This document shows, piece after piece, positions 1 through 6,867 of a stretch of 13,780 nt of DNA. The translations under genes and the position numbers were made by a program. The DNA is from an uncultured Clostridia bacterium (GTDB taxonomy: Bacteria; Bacillota; Clostridia; TANB77; CAG-508): contig CAPYID010000045.1 in the NCBI GenBank assembly GCA_948739805.1, positions 1-13,780 on the forward strand, written 5' to 3'. The number at the start of each line of letters is the position of its first letter. Position 1 is the first letter of the stretch. Below the pieces are notes generated by a model. The model did no database searches. It saw nothing but the letters and a program-made list of their open reading frames with translations, and was not told the DNA's origin.

Positions 1-693
1 GAATTTGTAAAACATGGAAAAGAAAATTGCCCAGATTGTAAAGCTATGAAAGAAAGTATTATAGAAGAAGCATTTACAGAAAGTTATAAATTACTATGTA
101 ATAATAACAAAGAATTAATCCAGATATTCTTAAACGAAATGGAAGAAATTATACAAGAAGAGAGTAACGAAAGTTCTATTAAAAGACTAGAGGAAGAAAA
201 GCAAATTTTAAAAGAAAAGATAGACAAACTAATTGATTTAAACTTAAATGGTACAATAAGTCTTGAAACATTACAAGAAAAGAAAGCAAAACTACAAAAC
301 AAAATAAATAGCATAAAAAAAGAACAAGAGTATTTGCAACTAGAATTAGAAGATTCAATTAGTTTAAATCAAGGATTAAACAAGTTTAAAACATTGTTTA
401 AAGACAACGAAATTATGCCAGAATTTGACAAAGATGTTTTTGAATTAATGATAGAAAAAGTTATAATAGGAGAAAAGGACAGTAAAGGAAAAGCTAATCC
501 AAGAGTAATAACTTTTATCCTAAAATCTGGTAACGAAATCAAATGCAAAAATGATGAAAAAGAACAAGAAAATCAACAGTCACCATACGAGGTAAGCAAA
601 AACTATCTACAGCCTATGTGTGAGCCATGTGGAGGTAGTCTCAGTGCTAGGTCTAAAAAAATAAAAAGTGTTGATAAATCAATGGTTACATAA
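1..693 (+). CDS. Large serine recombinase, C-terminal part (5' end outside window)
   Basis: The reading frame is open from base 1 and ends at TAA 691-693, giving 230 residues. The piece starts with the end of a zinc-ribbon-like segment (CPDC at residues 10-13) followed by a motif like SIIEEAFTESYKLL. A long charged coiled coil follows at about residues 45-120, and then a short beta-rich end (FELMIEKVIIGE, VITFILKSGNEIKC). This order is typical of the DNA-binding half of TnpX-type large serine recombinases, which integrate and excise mobile elements. The catalytic resolvase domain lies to the left of the window. The last 45 or so residues (QQSPYEV to SMVT, with a CEPC pair) look unlike the usual family end and may be a variable tail. 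ATG 46 is only an internal Met. I am confident of the family, but cannot say whether the gene is intact. Confidence 0.8.
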   Translation, partial: EFVKHGKENCPDCKAMKESIIEEAFTESYKLLCNNNKELIQIFLNEMEEIIQEESNESSIKRLEEEKQILKEKIDKLIDLNLNGTISLETLQEKKAKLQNKINSIKKEQEYLQLELEDSISLNQGLNKFKTLFKDNEIMPEFDKDVFELMIEKVIIGEKDSKGKANPRVITFILKSGNEIKCKNDEKEQENQQSPYEVSKNYLQPMCEPCGGSLSARSKKIKSVDKSMVT

Positions 694-765
694 AATGAAA
701 AAACTATAAATTTTAATAAAATAATACTAAATCAGAAAAGTAAAAATCAAAAATTAGTGATGTGG

Positions 766-798
766 AGTGTTGGAACATGATTCCACACTACCTAAAAT
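766..798 (+). promoter_or_regulatory. Candidate promoter with overlapping operator-like dyad
   Basis: TTGGAA (770-775) and TAAAAT (793-798) are 17 bp apart, a good sigma-A spacing, and point toward the gene at 902. A dyad overlaps the -35 and spacer: AGTGT-t-GGAA (766-775), loop CATGA, then TTCC-ACACT (781-789). This is nine pairs with one bulged base. A repressor bound here would cover the promoter. Because the site lies about 75 bp past a serine recombinase gene, it could instead belong to an attachment site. Both readings are inference. Confidence 0.45.
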
Positions 799-841
799 AA
801 AAGAAAATTTTTAACCAAAATCAATTAAATAGAGGAATAAA

Positions 842-868
842 GAGCTAATCGAAAGGTTGGCTTTTTTT
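842..868 (+). terminator. Leader hairpin with U-run (terminator or attenuator)
   Basis: GAGCTAATC (842-850), tetraloop GAAA (851-854) and GGTTGGCTT (855-863) form a continuous 9-bp stem if G-U pairs are allowed, followed by a T-run to 868. It lies between the candidate promoter at 770-798 and the Shine-Dalgarno at 884-891. It could stop read-through from the recombinase or act as an attenuator of the downstream gene. Confidence 0.6.
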
Positions 869-901
869 GTTGCAAAAAATAGCAAAGGAGGTAGAAAATT
901 A

Positions 902-1177
902 ATGAAGAACAATGAAGTAATAGAATATCTTAATAATCTCAAAAAAGGAATGTTTTGTACAGTAAATATTCCTTTATATAATGGACAAACAATTCCTGTT
1001 ACAGTTAAATATATGGGAAAAGATTCACAAGGAAGATATAAATTTTTAGATACTGGAAAGATGATAATGTCAAAAAGTTTTATAGAACAGCAAGAAATAA
1101 CAATAGATGAAACATTTAATAGAGATAAAGCTATTGAAATTAACAAAAAATTGAGAAAGCAAGATAGAACAAGATAA
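902..1177 (+). CDS. Small hypothetical protein, 91 aa
   Basis: I chose ATG 902 because AAAGGAGG (884-891) lies 10 nt upstream. The longer frame from TTG 857 would run through the leader hairpin and has no ribosome binding site. The product is 91 residues, has no membrane segment or signal peptide, and is lysine-rich at both ends. The middle (FCTVNIPLYNGQTIPVTVKYMG, then GRYKFLDTGKMIMS) alternates hydrophobic and polar residues, as in a small beta-barrel or SH3-like fold. The C-terminus (NRDKAIEINKKLRKQDRTR) is a basic helix, so nucleic-acid binding is possible. The gene sits directly before parA and parB, suggesting an accessory role in maintenance of the element. I do not recognise the family. 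Confidence 0.65.
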   Translation: MKNNEVIEYLNNLKKGMFCTVNIPLYNGQTIPVTVKYMGKDSQGRYKFLDTGKMIMSKSFIEQQEITIDETFNRDKAIEINKKLRKQDRTR

Positions 1178-1181
1178 AAAC

Positions 1182-1214
1182 AAAGTGAGTTGAATTGAAG
1201 TCAATTCGCTTTTA
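1182..1214 (+). promoter_or_regulatory. Intergenic hairpin, possible weak terminator/attenuator
   Basis: GAATTG (1192-1197), loop AAGT and CAATTC (1202-1207) form a 6-bp stem. It can be extended by AAAG near 1182 pairing with CTTT (1209-1212) across an internal loop, and ends in a short T-run. It separates the 91-aa gene from parA. The T-run is short, so partial read-through into parA is plausible. Confidence 0.35.
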
Positions 1215-1268
1215 CATAGCTTTTAATTTTTTATTAAAGGCTAATTTCATGTGAAAGGAGGGGAAAAA

Positions 1269-2091
1269 GTGTCAAAGTGTAAAGTGATTGCCATTGCTAA
1301 TCAGAAACGGTGGAGTAGGAAAAACAACTACAACAGTAAATTTAGGAAATGGACTTGTAAGAAGTGGTAAAAAAGTATTGCTAATAGATTTAGATCCACA
1401 AGGGGATTTAACTACATCATTAGGATTCAAAAATCAAGATAACATGGAAAATACAATAAAAACAATAATGGAAAACGTAATACAGAAAATTGATATAAAA
1501 CAAGAAGAGGCAATATTGAAAAATAATGAGGGAATAGATTTAATTCCAGCAAATATTGAATTAGAAGCATTAGAAACATCAATGATCAAATATATAGATA
1601 AGGAAAACATTTTAAAGAAATATGTTAGCAAAGTAAGAGAAAATTATGATTATATTTTAATTGATTGTAGACCTTCTTTAGGTTTGCTAACAATAAATGC
1701 TTTAGCAACAGCAGATAGTGTTATTATACCAGTTCAAGCCCAATATCTACCATTAAAAGGAATGACACAATTGTTTCAAACAATAGATAAAACAAGAGTA
1801 CACATCAATCGTAAATTAAAAATTGAGGGAGTATTATTAACTATTGCAGATATGAAAACAAAACTAGCAAAGACTACAATAGAAACATTAAGAAATAATT
1901 ATGGTAGAAATATAAAAATATACAATACAGTAATTCCTATGGGAGTAAAAGCAGCCGAAAGTACGATAGAGGGCAAAAGTGTATATGCTTATGACAAAAA
2001 AAGTAAGCCAGCAATAGCTTATGAAGAATTTACAAAGGAGGTGTTAGCAAATAGCGAAAGAGCTAAAGTTAGAACTTACGAGTGTAGATGA
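1269..2091 (+). pseudogene. parA: ParA-family partition ATPase, frameshifted in Walker A
   Basis: The frame opens at GTG 1269, 7-8 nt after AAAGGAGGGG, and reads M-SKCKVIAIANQK, the normal first strand of a ParA/Soj ATPase. At 1305-1310 (AAA CGG) it goes out of phase. If the C at 1308 is skipped, it reads K-GGVGKTT (deviant Walker A) and continues as a normal ParA: DLDPQGDLT, DYILIDCRPSLGLLT, VIIPVQAQYLPLKGM. The corrected protein would be 273 aa, a usual family length. The only unbroken start in the second frame (TTG 1288, reading MPLLIRN-GGVGKTT) lacks strand 1 and the signature lysine before GGVGKT, and has no properly placed ribosome binding site. ParA with ParB would segregate the element's DNA. 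The lesion could be real decay, a sequencing error or, less likely, +1 frameshifting at a rare CGG codon. Confidence 0.85.
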
Positions 2092-2980
2092 ATTGTTTAA
2101 GTTTAGCACTAATAAAGGTAAAGCAGAAACAGTTGTAATGTTAAATCCAAATGAAATTACAGACTTTCCAAATCATCCATTTAAAATAGAAGATAATGAA
2201 GAAATGCAGAAGATGGTAAAAAGTATAGAAATGATAGGAGTAAAAGAACCAATCCTAGTAAGACCTAAACAAGATGGTGGTTATGAGATGATAGCAGGAC
2301 ATAGAAGAAATTTTGCAACAAAGAAAGCAGGATTAACAGAAATACCAGCTATTGTTAGAGAAATGACAGATGAAGAAGCTGTAATTATAATGGTAGACAG
2401 TAATATTCAAAGAGAAAAGATATTGCCGTCTGAAAAAGCATTTGCATATAAAATGAAAATGGAAGCAATAAAAAATCAAGGAAAAAGAAATGATTTAACT
2501 TCGTGCCAAGTTGGCACAAAGTTAAGAACAGATGAAAAAATAGCAGAAAATTCAGAAGATAGTGCTAGACAAATTCAAAGATATATAAGATTAACTGAAC
2601 TAATTAGAGATTTACTAGACATGGTGGATATACAAAAAATAGCTTTTAGTCCAGCAGTTGAAATATCTTATCTAACTAAAGAAGAACAATATTTATTATT
2701 AGATTGTATAAAAAGATATGATGCAACACCTTCACAAGCACAAGCTATATACTTAAAAAGATTAAGTCAAGAGGGAAAACTAACAACAGATAAGCTAGAA
2801 GAAATTATGGAAGAAGAAAAACCAAATCAAAAGCAGAAATATAAAATAAACTATGATAGGTTTGAGAGGTATTTTCCTAAAAATGTAGCAACAGAAAAAG
2901 AAGTAGAGGATTTTTTGTTTAAATGTGTAGAAGAACATTATATTAGACAAAAACAGAAACAACGAGCTATGGCAAGATAA
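2051..2980 (+). CDS. parB: ParB/Spo0J-family partition protein, apparent ATA start
   Basis: Domains in order: an N-terminal ParB/sulfiredoxin-like nuclease fold (ITDFPNHPFKI, then ILVRPKQDGGYEMIAGHRR, the arginine-rich box, and IPAIVREMTDEEAVIIMVDSN), a helix-turn-helix centre (SARQIQRYIRLTELI), and a lysine-rich C-terminus. It should bind parS-like sites and load ParA. Start choice: AAAGGAGGTG (2034-2043) is 7 nt before ATA 2051. From there the frame reads x-AKELKLELTSVDELFKFS, a typical N-terminus for ParB proteins of Firmicutes elements, giving 309 aa and a 41-nt overlap with parA. TTG 2093 is the first standard start but has no ribosome binding site and deletes this segment. One substitution (ATG to ATA) would explain the pattern. 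ATA can start translation poorly, so expression may be low. Confidence 0.85.
   Translation: MAKELKLELTSVDELFKFSTNKGKAETVVMLNPNEITDFPNHPFKIEDNEEMQKMVKSIEMIGVKEPILVRPKQDGGYEMIAGHRRNFATKKAGLTEIPAIVREMTDEEAVIIMVDSNIQREKILPSEKAFAYKMKMEAIKNQGKRNDLTSCQVGTKLRTDEKIAENSEDSARQIQRYIRLTELIRDLLDMVDIQKIAFSPAVEISYLTKEEQYLLLDCIKRYDATPSQAQAIYLKRLSQEGKLTTDKLEEIMEEEKPNQKQKYKINYDRFERYFPKNVATEKEVEDFLFKCVEEHYIRQKQKQRAMAR
2503..2517. promoter_or_regulatory. Perfect 7-bp-arm palindrome inside parB
   Basis: GTGCCAA-G-TTGGCAC is a perfect dyad with a one-base centre, lying in the codons for SCQVGTK. Its relatively GC-rich composition stands out in this AT-rich sequence. It could be a parS-like ParB site or an operator inside the gene. 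It does not match the Bacillus parS core (TGTTCCACGTGAAACA), so the role is inferred from symmetry and location only. Confidence 0.3.
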
Positions 2981-3024
2981 AAAATTGGAAGTATAAAAAT
3001 AAAAAAATATTATGAATTGCATAT

Positions 3025-3053
3025 TTGAAAGTAATAAAACATTGTAGTAAAAT
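3025..3053 (+). promoter_or_regulatory. Sigma-A promoter for the AAA+/VWA operon
   Basis: TTGAAA (3025-3030) and TAAAAT (3048-3053) have a 17-bp spacer, and the predicted start near 3060 lies 20 nt before the next gene's ATG. The -35 context (TTGAAAGTAA with a T before it) recurs in front of the recombinase gene at 13471. Confidence 0.7.
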
Positions 3054-3079
3054 GAAACAAAAAAAGGGGATGTTTTATT

Positions 3080-5041
3080 ATGAGTAAAAATAAAAAAGTA
3101 GTAATTGTAACAATAATATCAATGATTTTTATTGTATCGCTTATAACAATAATGTTTATATATGGAAGTAAAAGTACTAATATTGCTAGTGGGGAAGATA
3201 ATATTAATACTATGCAAGAAAGATTAGAAAGAGAATATAAAAGTGGTAAACTTTCAAAAACAAGAAACAGTTATACAACAGATTCAACACGATACACTGA
3301 ATATGATACAACATTTGAGCCACAAACTCATCAAGAATATCAATATAATGGAAAAAGATATGTAAGAGTTGAAGCTAATTCATATTATGATGGAAATAGC
3401 TTTAAACTTGCAAATGGAGAACAATATAAAGATGGAGATAATGTATGGATAGAAGTTTCTCCAGTTAAGTGGATTGTAGATGAAAAATCTCGTATGATGA
3501 TAACTGAAAAACTAATATTTGCAGGAGTTCAATTTAATAAAGAAAGCAATTATCATACAAGAGATTTTGATAAAACAGATATAAAAACATTTATGGATAG
3601 ATATTTATCAAGAGATTTAGAACAATCAAGAGGAACAATAACATTAGGAGAACAAACAGAAGAAACAGGAGAATTTAAGCCAAGAAAGTCTAGATTACAA
3701 AAATTAAATCCAGATAAAACAAAGACTGCTGATAGAAGCAGAATGACAGATACTGAAATAATACAAAATTGGATTGAAGCAGGAGAGTCAGTATTATTAA
3801 GAGGTCCTTCTGGAATAGGAAAAACAGAAAGAATAAAAACATTATATCCAGACTTAATTTATATGAAATTAACAAATAACATGTTTCCAGAAAAAGTAGT
3901 AGGATCAGTAAATTTACAAACAGGACAGAGCATACCACCAGACTTTGCAAAAACAGCTATTATGCAAGAAGCAACAGAAGAAGAAAGAAAGTTAGTTGAA
4001 GAAAATATACAAAATATATATGATGTAGCAGATACAGTATATGAAAGGTCAAAAGAAAGCGACAAAAAAGTTGTAATAATGTTAGATGAGCTTTTAAATG
4101 TAAAGCCAGCAGTTCAAAGTTTAGTATATACATTAGTATTAAATAGAATGGTAGAAATAGGTAAAGGACTGAAATTACCAGACAATGTAGTAGTTGTAGC
4201 AACAGGAAATCAAAAGAAATATTCAAGTGTAGCAGAAGATTTAGCAGAGCCATTAGAAAAAAGATTTGACCATATCTTAGATATGGAGCCAAAAGTAGGA
4301 GAATGGATAACAGAATATGCAATTCCACAAAAAATACACCCATCAGTAATAGGATATATGCTATCAAAATACAACAATTCTGGAAAGAGTGAAGACATAC
4401 AAGACATAGGATATTTCTACGAAGAGCCAGATGTAGGAGAAGAACATTTAGACAGAAATGGATGTAAAGGAAGAACAAACGATCCTCGTGGTTGGACATC
4501 AATTTCAAATACATTATATAATTTTGAAAGAAATCTAGAAGCAGGAAAATATGAAGGAAAAGATGTAGAAGATATAATACAAAGGTCAATAAGTTCAAAA
4601 CTTAGAGAAGAATGGTCAGCAGAGTTTTTTGATTTTTATAACCTTCCAACATTGACTCCAGAAGAAGTAACAAAAGGAATGGGAGAAGGATATACACAAG
4701 CAGACTTACCAAGAGATATAAGTGAAAGATTTGCATATATGACAGCATTGATAACAGCAGATGAAGCACAAGTTGAAGCATGTAGAGAATTCATAAGAAA
4801 ACATTGTGATCCAGAATATTTGGAAGTATTTGATATATATTGGGCTGGAAATGATGAAAGAAAGATGGAAAAAATAAGTGAGCTGCAAGAAATGTCTTTA
4901 TCATTACATACAAGTAAAGAAACAAAAGAGTATGTAGTAGATGGAATAGAAAAATATACTGATATAGGACAAATGTATAGTTCGTATTTAACAAGAGATT
5001 CTAAAGAAAAAACTAAAAAAGAAGAAAATGAAAGAGAATAA
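3080..5041 (+). CDS. Membrane-anchored MoxR-type AAA+ ATPase, 653 aa
   Basis: ATG 3080 follows AAGGGG with about 11 nt spacing. Residues 1-6 are basic and residues 7-28 form one strong hydrophobic helix. Residues 86-180 form a beta-rich domain (YVRVEANSYYDGNSF, then VWIEVSPVKWIVDEKSRMM and LIFAGVQFN) that I cannot name with certainty. The AAA+ module follows at about 220-430: Walker A GPSGIGKT (242-249), Walker B VVIMLDE (331-337), sensor-1 ATGN (374-377) and an arginine-finger-type EPLEKRF (389-396). This matches MoxR-family ATPases, which remodel partners together with a VWA protein; that partner is the next gene, 39 nt downstream. MoxR proteins are usually 300-400 aa, soluble and cytoplasmic. 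A membrane helix plus extra domain is unusual, and positive-inside reasoning would put the ATPase outside the cell. Confidence 0.85.
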   Translation: MSKNKKVVIVTIISMIFIVSLITIMFIYGSKSTNIASGEDNINTMQERLEREYKSGKLSKTRNSYTTDSTRYTEYDTTFEPQTHQEYQYNGKRYVRVEANSYYDGNSFKLANGEQYKDGDNVWIEVSPVKWIVDEKSRMMITEKLIFAGVQFNKESNYHTRDFDKTDIKTFMDRYLSRDLEQSRGTITLGEQTEETGEFKPRKSRLQKLNPDKTKTADRSRMTDTEIIQNWIEAGESVLLRGPSGIGKTERIKTLYPDLIYMKLTNNMFPEKVVGSVNLQTGQSIPPDFAKTAIMQEATEEERKLVEENIQNIYDVADTVYERSKESDKKVVIMLDELLNVKPAVQSLVYTLVLNRMVEIGKGLKLPDNVVVVATGNQKKYSSVAEDLAEPLEKRFDHILDMEPKVGEWITEYAIPQKIHPSVIGYMLSKYNNSGKSEDIQDIGYFYEEPDVGEEHLDRNGCKGRTNDPRGWTSISNTLYNFERNLEAGKYEGKDVEDIIQRSISSKLREEWSAEFFDFYNLPTLTPEEVTKGMGEGYTQADLPRDISERFAYMTALITADEAQVEACREFIRKHCDPEYLEVFDIYWAGNDERKMEKISELQEMSLSLHTSKETKEYVVDGIEKYTDIGQMYSSYLTRDSKEKTKKEENERE

Positions 5042-5080
5042 AGTGGTAGTAGCTAATTGTAAGAAAGGAGAAGCATATAA

Positions 5081-6595
5081 ATGAGTTCTAATACAGATTT
5101 AATTTATGATGTAAAGAGAAAAATGTTAGCAAAATATCCTAGATTTGGTAGTGAAATAGCAGTAGCTAATATTGAATTTAAAGGTAATTTAAAATATCAT
5201 ACAGCAGCAACTGATGGAAAAAATATATATGTTGATCCTAACTATTTTGAAACTTTAAGTGAAAATGATAGATTATTTACAATAGCACATGAAATAATGC
5301 ATATAAAATTTATGCATATGTTTAGATTAAAGGATAAAAGTGGAGTAAAAAGAGATCCAGAACTTTGGAATATAGCGACTGATGCTATTATAAATGCAAA
5401 TTTAGAAAGAGATGGATTTACAATTAAAGAAGGATATGTAAATATGCCAGAAGCATTAGAATATTCAGCAGAGGAATTCTATCAAAAATTATTACAAGAA
5501 AAAGAAAAGAAAGAGCAAGAACAAAAAAATAATCAAAACCAAGAACAGGGAGAGAGTGAAGAACAAGAGCAAGATAATCAGCAAGGAAGTGGACAAAGTC
5601 AGCAACAAGATAATAAAAAAGGCAATGATCAAAATCAAGAACAAGAAGATGAACAAAATAGTCATAATGAAAATTCAGAACAAAATGAAAATCAAGGGTC
5701 AGATAACAATAAAAGTCAAGGAGATGACCACAGTTTATGGGAAGAAGCTTTTAAAGAACAGCAAAATTCTGGGAAGCAAGGACAAAGACAAGATAAGAAT
5801 ACACAAAAACAAGCTCAAGAACAAGACCAAGAACAAGCAGAAGAGGGACAGACAGATACGGACTTTAATGAAAGAGGAGAATTTGAAGATAATAGAAAAG
5901 AAAAGAGAGAAAAATTCAAATCTAGAAGAGAAAAAACCGAAAAAGATATAAGAAATACTGATAAAGGAACAATTAAATTAGGCGATATAGGAAAAAGTAA
6001 AGAAGAAATTGATTGGAAACTCCTAATACGCAAAGAAATAGAAAAAAGCGAAACAATTTGGAGTCAAAGGCGTTCTATTGCAGAAAATAATTATGCGTAT
6101 AGATTAGAAGAAAACGATATCGAAGATGATGCAGAAACAGAAGTTATGATTGATGTTTCTGGGTCAGTAGATTTAGAATTAGTAAAATCATTTCTAAGAC
6201 AACTAAAACCATTATTACAACAATCAAAACTAAGAGTAGGATGCTTTAATGAGCAATTTTGGGGACTGGTAGATATAAAAAATGTGAGAGAAATAGATAA
6301 TTTTACTATACCTAGAGGAGCTAGAGGACATTCAGCATGGACAGAAGATTGGGATTTAGCAGTTAGGTCATTTACTAAAAAAAGAGAAATAAACAAAATT
6401 GTTTTTACTGATGGTTATCCTTGTCCAGGAACTATGCCAAAGGAAGATTTAAAAAGAGAAAATATTATTTGGTTAGTGTATGGAAATAAAGATTTTAAAC
6501 CTTGTTGTGGTAAGGTCATAAATATTACTGAAAAACAATTAGAACAATTACATCAAATTGATAAGAGTACTTCTATGGATGATATAAGTAGATAA
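5081..6595 (+). CDS. Putative metallopeptidase/VWA-domain protein (DUF2201-like), 504 aa
   Basis: ATG 5081 follows AAAGGAG (5064-5070). Residues 1-135 carry a zinc-peptidase-like motif HEIMH (70-74) in the context FTIAHEIMHIKFMH. Residues 138-262 are a low-complexity linker made almost only of Q, E, N, D, K, S and G. Residues 350-500 are a VWA-like domain with MIDAS-type DVSGS (358-362), a possible second site near T421 and FTDG (442-445). This is the architecture of DUF2201-type proteins paired with MoxR ATPases: the ATPase presumably remodels targets recruited by the VWA domain. No secretion signal is visible. It is the second gene of a two-gene operon. A weak hairpin with a T-run at 6592-6620 may end the transcript. 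The HExxH motif is present, but peptidase activity is not established for this family as far as I know. Confidence 0.85.
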   Translation: MSSNTDLIYDVKRKMLAKYPRFGSEIAVANIEFKGNLKYHTAATDGKNIYVDPNYFETLSENDRLFTIAHEIMHIKFMHMFRLKDKSGVKRDPELWNIATDAIINANLERDGFTIKEGYVNMPEALEYSAEEFYQKLLQEKEKKEQEQKNNQNQEQGESEEQEQDNQQGSGQSQQQDNKKGNDQNQEQEDEQNSHNENSEQNENQGSDNNKSQGDDHSLWEEAFKEQQNSGKQGQRQDKNTQKQAQEQDQEQAEEGQTDTDFNERGEFEDNRKEKREKFKSRREKTEKDIRNTDKGTIKLGDIGKSKEEIDWKLLIRKEIEKSETIWSQRRSIAENNYAYRLEENDIEDDAETEVMIDVSGSVDLELVKSFLRQLKPLLQQSKLRVGCFNEQFWGLVDIKNVREIDNFTIPRGARGHSAWTEDWDLAVRSFTKKREINKIVFTDGYPCPGTMPKEDLKRENIIWLVYGNKDFKPCCGKVINITEKQLEQLHQIDKSTSMDDISR

Positions 6596-6644
6596 AGTGC
6601 TACAAACTGACTTATTTTTTGAAACAAATGTTGAAAATTTGTAT

Positions 6645-6673
6645 TTGACAATGTTATAAAAATAGTGTATAAT
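6645..6673 (+). promoter_or_regulatory. Consensus sigma-A promoter of the RNA antitoxin/toxin locus
   Basis: TTGACA (6645-6650) and TATAAT (6668-6673) are both perfect consensus and 17 bp apart, the strongest promoter in the window. The predicted start is near 6680, 30 nt before the first tandem repeat. A very strong promoter is expected for a type III antitoxin RNA, which must be made in excess of the toxin. Confidence 0.85.
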
Positions 6674-6679
6674 GAATAT

Positions 6680-6850
6680 ACTAAAGGAGAAGTACACTTG
6701 TTACTTCAATAAGGAGTATTTCAAGCCTGAAGTTGAAATGAAAAAGTTGGAGTATCCTACCATAAGTGGAATTAAAAAATTGGAGTATCCAAGCCATAAG
6801 TTGGAATGAAAAAATTATGCAGGGTGCAGCAGATGTACTCTGCAATTTGC
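6680..6850 (+). ncRNA. Type III antitoxin RNA (ToxI/antiQ-like) with three tandem repeats
   Basis: The transcript predicted from the consensus promoter begins with a hairpin (GAAGTA 6689-6694 with TACTTC 6702-6707). Three degenerate tandem repeats follow: 6711-6746 (36 nt), 6747-6779 (33 nt) and 6780-6814 (35 nt). Each has the core GGAGTAT, then a C/A-rich half, AAG, a purine-rich half and an A-run. Copy 1 pairs TTCAA with TTGAA where copy 3 pairs TCCAA with TTGGA, a compensatory change that supports a conserved stem. Copy 2 keeps only part of it. In known type III systems about three to five 35-36-nt repeats lie just before the toxin gene, and each processed repeat folds as a pseudoknot that binds toxin. 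Size, copy number, promoter and downstream gene all fit. The exact transcript ends are inferred. Confidence 0.82.
6711..6814 (+). repeat. Three tandem 33-36-nt repeats
   Basis: The copies are 6711-6746, 6747-6779 and 6780-6814. Copies 2 and 3 share TTGGAGTATCC at their start and CATAAG in the middle; copies 1 and 3 share TCAAGCC/CCAAGCC, AAGTTG and AATGAAAAA. They are directly adjacent with no unique spacers, which rules out a CRISPR array. Confidence 0.85.
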
Positions 6851-6855
6851 TTTAT
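6812..6855 (+). terminator. Leaky terminator between antitoxin repeats and toxin gene
   Basis: GCAGGGTGCA (6819-6828), loop GCAGA and TGTACTCTGC (6834-6843) form a 10-bp stem with two G-U pairs. AAATT (6812-6816) with AATTT (6844-6848) extends it past a two-base bulge. The 3' side is only TTTGCTTTATT, a poor U-tract. Weak termination at this position is how known type III loci make much antitoxin and little toxin mRNA. Confidence 0.65.
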
Positions 6856-6867
6856 TAAGGAGTAATA

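Noticed and set aside
857..901. Upstream TTG start for the 91-aa protein
   Set aside because: It lies inside the leader hairpin and has no ribosome binding site; ATG 902 has AAAGGAGG at 10 nt.
1288..1310. TTG 1288 as the true parA start
   Set aside because: It removes the first strand and the signature Lys of the Walker motif, and the upstream frame encodes these exactly; a frameshift explains it better.
3690..4598. Long minus-strand open frames, up to 212 codons, under the AAA+ gene
   Set aside because: They are antisense to clear AAA+ motifs, are leucine/phenylalanine-rich as expected for the complement of AT-rich coding DNA, and lack ribosome binding sites.
5556..5951. 131-codon plus-strand frame, lysine/isoleucine-rich
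   Set aside because: It overlaps the Q/E/N-rich linker of the VWA gene in another frame and is an artefact of low-complexity DNA.
6711..6814. Tandem repeats considered as a CRISPR array
   Set aside because: The copies are directly adjacent, degenerate and without unique spacers, and no cas gene is near; a type III antitoxin fits better.
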